Assembly: GCF_010669125.1 (NCBI RefSeq)
Contig: NZ_CP048630.1
Coordinates: forward strand, 930,001 to 994,000
Reading direction: 5' to 3'
Origin: Ancylobacter pratisalsi
Lineage (GTDB): Bacteria > Pseudomonadota > Alphaproteobacteria > Rhizobiales > Xanthobacteraceae
Length of the DNA stretch: 64,000 nucleotides
Shown: positions 61,182 to 64,000 of the stretch, in pieces
Numbering within the stretch: position 1 is the stretch's first letter
How the letters are laid out: every line of letters begins with the position of its first letter
Made by a program: the position numbers and the translations under genes
Notes under the pieces: model-generated
Seen by the model: only the letters and a program-made list of their open reading frames with translations
What the model was told of the DNA's origin: nothing
Databases searched by the model: none

Positions 61182-61954
61182 GCGTCGCCCCAATGGAAAT
61201 CGCGCTTGCCGCCATCCATGCAGATCAGAGCGCCGTTGATGAAAGAGGCCTGTGTCGAGCACAGGAAGGTGATCAGCGCCCCGACTTCCTCGGGCTGGCA
61301 GAACCGGCCGAGCGGGTTCTGCCCGGTGATGACGGAACGCTGCTGCTCGGAGAAGCCTGCAATGAGATTGGTTTCGACATAGCCGGGAGCGATCGCGTTC
61401 ACCGTTACTCCGAAACTGCCGACTTCCTTGGCGAAGGTGCGGGTAAAGCCCAGCACGCCCGCCTTGGCGGCCGAATAATTGGCGACGCCCGGCCTGCCTC
61501 CGCCTGTGACGTTCATCGAGGAGGTGTTGACGATGCGCCCGAACCCGCGCTCGCGCATCAACGGCACGGCGTATTTGCTGCACAGGAAGGTGCTGCGCAG
61601 ATGGGAGCGGACGATGATGTCCCAGTCATCGACGTCCATATCCTCGACGGTGCGGCCGAGATGACGACCGCCTGCGCCGGCATTGTTGATGAGGATATCG
61701 AGACCGCCGAGCGCTTCCGCCGCCTGTTGCACCACGCGGGCGGCGCTTTCCGGCTCGGAAACGTCGCCGATGGCTGTGACGGCGGCAATTCCCTGTGCCC
61801 GCAATTCATCGGCAAAGCTCCCGGCCGCCGCGGCACTCAGGTCGTTGATCGCAATCGAAGCGCCTTCCGCCGCCAGCGCCAGCGCTTCCGCCCGGCCGAT
61901 GCCGCCGGCCCCGCCGGTTATCAAAGCGGTCTTGCCAGTGAGGCCGAGATCCAT
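61178..61954 (-). CDS. Short-chain dehydrogenase/reductase
   Basis: A 258-residue SDR: ALITGGAGGIGRAEALALAAE, ILINNAGAGGRHLG, RIVNTSSMNVTGGG, catalytic VANYSAAKAGVLG, VNAIAPGYVETNL, and C-terminal NGALICMDGGKRDFH. Coupled to the GldA-like gene and 24 bp downstream of the permease, it probably oxidises or reduces an intermediate of the imported polyol or sugar. Confidence 0.93.
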   Translation of the reverse strand: MDLGLTGKTALITGGAGGIGRAEALALAAEGASIAINDLSAAAAGSFADELRAQGIAAVTAIGDVSEPESAARVVQQAAEALGGLDILINNAGAGGRHLGRTVEDMDVDDWDIIVRSHLRSTFLCSKYAVPLMRERGFGRIVNTSSMNVTGGGRPGVANYSAAKAGVLGFTRTFAKEVGSFGVTVNAIAPGYVETNLIAGFSEQQRSVITGQNPLGRFCQPEEVGALITFLCSTQASFINGALICMDGGKRDFHWGDA

Positions 61955-61978
61955 GGTGATGTCTCCTGAGAGCCGTAT

Positions 61979-62815
61979 TCAGCCCTTCACCGCACCGGCG
62001 CCGAGGCCCTGGATGAAATATTGGCTGAGCATGGCGAAGGCGGCGAACAGCGGCAGCGCGATCAGGGTCGAGCCTGCCATGATCTCGCCCCAGCGCAGGT
62101 CAAACGAGCCGATCATCGAGGCCAACCCCACCGGCACGGTCTTGTTGGCGTCGGAGCCGATCATGATCAGCGCATAGGTATAGTCGGTCCACGACAGCAG
62201 GAAGGAGAAGATCGCCACGGTGATCAGCCCCGGCAGCGACAGCGGCAGCACGACGCGCAGAAAGGCGCCGAGCCGGGTGCAACCGTCCACCATCGCCGCT
62301 TCCTCCAGCTCGAACGGCATGCTCTTGAAGAAGCCCCACAGGAACCACACGCCGAGCGGCAGGGTCAGCGTCAGATGCGAGACGATGACGCTGGTCAGCG
62401 TGTCGCCAAGCCCGAGCTTGGCGAAGATGGAGAACATGGGGATGGCGATGAGCAGCGGCGGAAACATGTAGGCGTACAGCATCGCGCCGATGATCAGCTT
62501 CTTGCCGGGCACGCGGTGGCGGGTGACGGCGTAGGCGATCATCACCGAGAACACCATCGTCACCACCACCGTCACCGCCGCGACGATGATGCTGTTGACG
62601 AACTGCGTGGGGTAGTCGGTCAGCTCCAGCAGGTTCCAGTAATATTCCGTGGTGAACGGGCCGGGGATCAGCGAGGTGCTGGTCAGCAGCACTTCCGGCG
62701 AGCGCAGTGACGACAGCACCATCCAGTAGATCGGGAAGGCGGAATAGACAGCGATGACGATGGCCGCGGTGTAGAGCGCGAGGCGGCCGGGGAGCGAGCG
62801 GACCATGAGCATCAC
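61979..62815 (-). CDS. ABC transporter permease, MalG-like (CUT1 sugar family)
   Basis: A 278-residue permease with six spans. The EAA loop is ELEEAAMVDGCTRLGAFLRVVLPLSLPG, the standard CUT1 form (read in parts); LGVWFLWGFFKSMPF precedes it. It overlaps the MalF-like gene by four bases. The start could be any of three closely spaced ATGs (62815, 62812, 62806). Confidence 0.94.
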   Translation of the reverse strand: MMLMVRSLPGRLALYTAAIVIAVYSAFPIYWMVLSSLRSPEVLLTSTSLIPGPFTTEYYWNLLELTDYPTQFVNSIIVAAVTVVVTMVFSVMIAYAVTRHRVPGKKLIIGAMLYAYMFPPLLIAIPMFSIFAKLGLGDTLTSVIVSHLTLTLPLGVWFLWGFFKSMPFELEEAAMVDGCTRLGAFLRVVLPLSLPGLITVAIFSFLLSWTDYTYALIMIGSDANKTVPVGLASMIGSFDLRWGEIMAGSTLIALPLFAAFAMLSQYFIQGLGAGAVKG

Positions 62816-63672
62816 TCCGTATCGAGCGGAAACAGGCGGAAATAGATGAACACCGCCACTGAGAGGATGGCGAAGGAGATCGTGGCGATGGCGGCTCCGC
62901 CGCCGATGTCAAATAGCGAGAAGGCGGTGCGGTAGGAGAGAATCGCCAGATGCTCGGTCGAGCCGACCGGTCCCCCCTGCGTCAGCAGCCAGATCACGTC
63001 GAATTTGTTGAACATCCACACCGCCCGCAGCAGCACGATCACCGTGAGAATCGGCTTCAGCATCGGCAGCGTGATGTGGAAGAAGCGCTGGATCGCTGTC
63101 GTGCCGTCGACCTTGGCCGCCTCATAAAGCGATGTCGGCACGGTCTGCAGGGCAGCGAGGAAGGTGGTGGTGACGAAGGGCGTCCACATCCACACGCTGA
63201 CCAGGATCACCGATGCCATGGCCGCGCCGGGGCTCTCGAACCAGTACACCGGCGGCAGGCCGAGCGCGGCGAGCACGCTGGTGAGCACGCCAATAGAGCC
63301 GTCCACCATCCATTTGAACGTCAGCACCACCACCACGGTCGGCAGCAGATAGGGAAGGATGGAGAGGCCGCGCACCAGATTGCGGCCGGGAAACACCTGA
63401 TTGAGCACCAGGGCGAAGCCGATGCCGAGCACCACCTGGAAGACGATGGTGCCGAGCGAATAAACGAAGCCGTTGATTAGCGCCCGCCAGAACTCCCATT
63501 GCGAGAGCACGCGGGCATAGTTGTCGAGGCCCGCCCATTGCGGCGTGCCGACAAACGAGTCCATCTGGTAGAAACTGAGCGAGATGGCATAGACCACCGG
63601 CGCCACGATCAACAGCATCGTGACGGATAGGCCCAGTATCAGAAAAGAATAGATCGTCGCTTTGGAACTCAA
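62812..63672 (-). CDS. ABC transporter permease, MalF-like (CUT1 sugar family)
   Basis: A permease with six spans: YSFLILGLSVTMLLIVAPVVYA, SYEAAKVDGTTAIQRFFHITLPMLKP-type EAA loop (YEAAKVDGTTAIQRFF). The open frame reaches 63786, but those first 38 residues are arginine-rich and precede the binding-protein stop region. The TTG at 63672 has GAGGGCGAG upstream and gives a protein beginning LSSKATIYSFL (286 aa), so it is preferred. Confidence 0.9.
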   Translation of the reverse strand: MSSKATIYSFLILGLSVTMLLIVAPVVYAISLSFYQMDSFVGTPQWAGLDNYARVLSQWEFWRALINGFVYSLGTIVFQVVLGIGFALVLNQVFPGRNLVRGLSILPYLLPTVVVVLTFKWMVDGSIGVLTSVLAALGLPPVYWFESPGAAMASVILVSVWMWTPFVTTTFLAALQTVPTSLYEAAKVDGTTAIQRFFHITLPMLKPILTVIVLLRAVWMFNKFDVIWLLTQGGPVGSTEHLAILSYRTAFSLFDIGGGAAIATISFAILSVAVFIYFRLFPLDTE

Positions 63673-63751
63673 CGGCTCGCCCTCCGGCGTCAGATGGAAG
63701 CTGGCGCGCGACCGCAGATGGGCCGCGCGTCGGCTGCGCTGTCCGGGACGT

Positions 63752-64000
63752 TCAGGCGATGACCTGGCGCATCTTGTCGGCGGCAATCTTTAGGCAGTCG
63801 GCCGACCCCATGTTCTTCAGGCACTTGTTCTGCAGCATTTCCGGGAACACGAAGGCCTCGAAGATCTTGCCGGGGCGCAGGTCCGGGGCGGGTCCCTGCG
63901 TGTCGAGCGAGGTGAGGATCATGTTCTTGTCTGTAAGGAACGAGCGCATGGTCTCGATGGCCGCGTTGTGCTTCTCGATCAGCGGATGGGCACGCCAGCG
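63752..64000 (-). CDS. Sugar ABC transporter substrate-binding protein, C-terminal end (partial)
   Basis: The frame is open to the right edge and ends at 63752, so 82 C-terminal residues are seen (HPLIEKHNAAIETMRSFL, IFEAFVFPEMLQNKCLKNMGSADC, IAADKMRQVIA). The position just upstream of MalF- and MalG-like permeases on the same strand identifies it as the binding protein of that importer. Two cysteines ten residues apart (KCLKNMGSADC) could form a disulphide. No ATPase is in the window. Confidence 0.75.
   Translation of the reverse strand, partial: RWRAHPLIEKHNAAIETMRSFLTDKNMILTSLDTQGPAPDLRPGKIFEAFVFPEMLQNKCLKNMGSADCLKIAADKMRQVIA

Noticed and set aside
1..64000. CRISPR arrays, rRNA genes and integrase genes
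   Set aside because: None found: no regularly spaced repeats, no rRNA-like conserved stretches, and no tyrosine- or serine-recombinase motifs in the frames.

Overview
The window is 64 kb of GC-rich chromosome-like DNA. Codon use, gene families and a Ti/RSF1010-type conjugation remnant point to an alphaproteobacterium of the order Hyphomicrobiales (a Xanthobacteraceae-like member is possible, but this is inference). Almost all of it is accessory catabolism: six short-chain dehydrogenases plus a fragment of a seventh, four ABC uptake systems, one TRAP system, three IclR, two GntR, one LysR and one AraC regulator. Debris of IS, phage and conjugative DNA lies between the modules.

Layout. 1-4779: the end of an N-methylhydantoinase/5-oxoprolinase-type operon (HyuA end, HyuB), an SDR with no visible start codon, and a cytosolic gamma-glutamyltransferase homologue. 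4876-8835: SDR, peroxiredoxin-like protein, a frameshifted crotonase and a GST, divergent from a LysR regulator. 8828-13974: an island bounded by two inverted IS5-family remnants sharing an identical 18-bp end. It holds the tail of a phage cytosine methyltransferase, a 43-residue membrane protein, a DUF1254/DUF1214 protein, a SnoaL-like protein and an AraC regulator.

14334-27983: a coherent aldonic-acid or deoxysugar locus. A Pot-type ABC importer, an SMP-30 lactonase and an enolase-superfamily dehydratase run left. An SDR, an amino-acid-type binding protein and permease, a second enolase-superfamily dehydratase, a fumarylacetoacetate-hydrolase-family enzyme and another SDR run right. A mutarotase-like protein and a GntR regulator sit in the middle. 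The enzyme set matches the non-phosphorylative route sugar > lactone > aldonate > 2-keto-3-deoxy acid > diketo acid > pyruvate plus a C2/C3 product. Four AT-rich copies of an ATCATATTT-like element lie only at the two divergent promoter regions, so the GntR protein probably controls the whole set.

28072-30666: a tRNA-like cloverleaf, a C-terminally truncated TraA relaxase, a MobQ-type oriT, and broken traC and traD, i.e. the scar of an integrative or plasmid element. 30951-39539: MFS exporter, ThuA-like protein, IclR regulator with a probable palindromic operator, a second Pot-type ABC importer and a GMC oxidoreductase. 40052-42064: a secreted alpha/beta hydrolase and a secreted beta-lactamase-fold hydrolase. 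42196-43480: a tRNA fragment, a decayed IS1182-like transposase and a fragment of an SDR resembling the one at 4876-5589.

43693-58648: two linked catabolic modules. The first has IclR, an HMG-CoA-lyase-family enzyme, a CaiB-type CoA transferase, a fused TRAP permease and a Tat-exported TRAP binding protein. The second is the most unusual part of the window: amidohydrolase, NifU-like Fe-S protein, GlcG/HbpS-like protein and two pairs of metallo-beta-lactamase-fold proteins arranged as mirror images around a GntR regulator. In each pair one protein keeps H-x-E-x-x-H and the partner keeps only E-x-D of the flavodiiron-type metal motif. An MFS transporter and an IclR regulator follow. 58814-59877 is a decayed IS3-family element. 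60117-64000 is a sugar ABC importer (two permeases, partial binding protein) with an SDR and a glycerol-dehydrogenase-like enzyme. No rRNA, intact tRNA or CRISPR array was seen.
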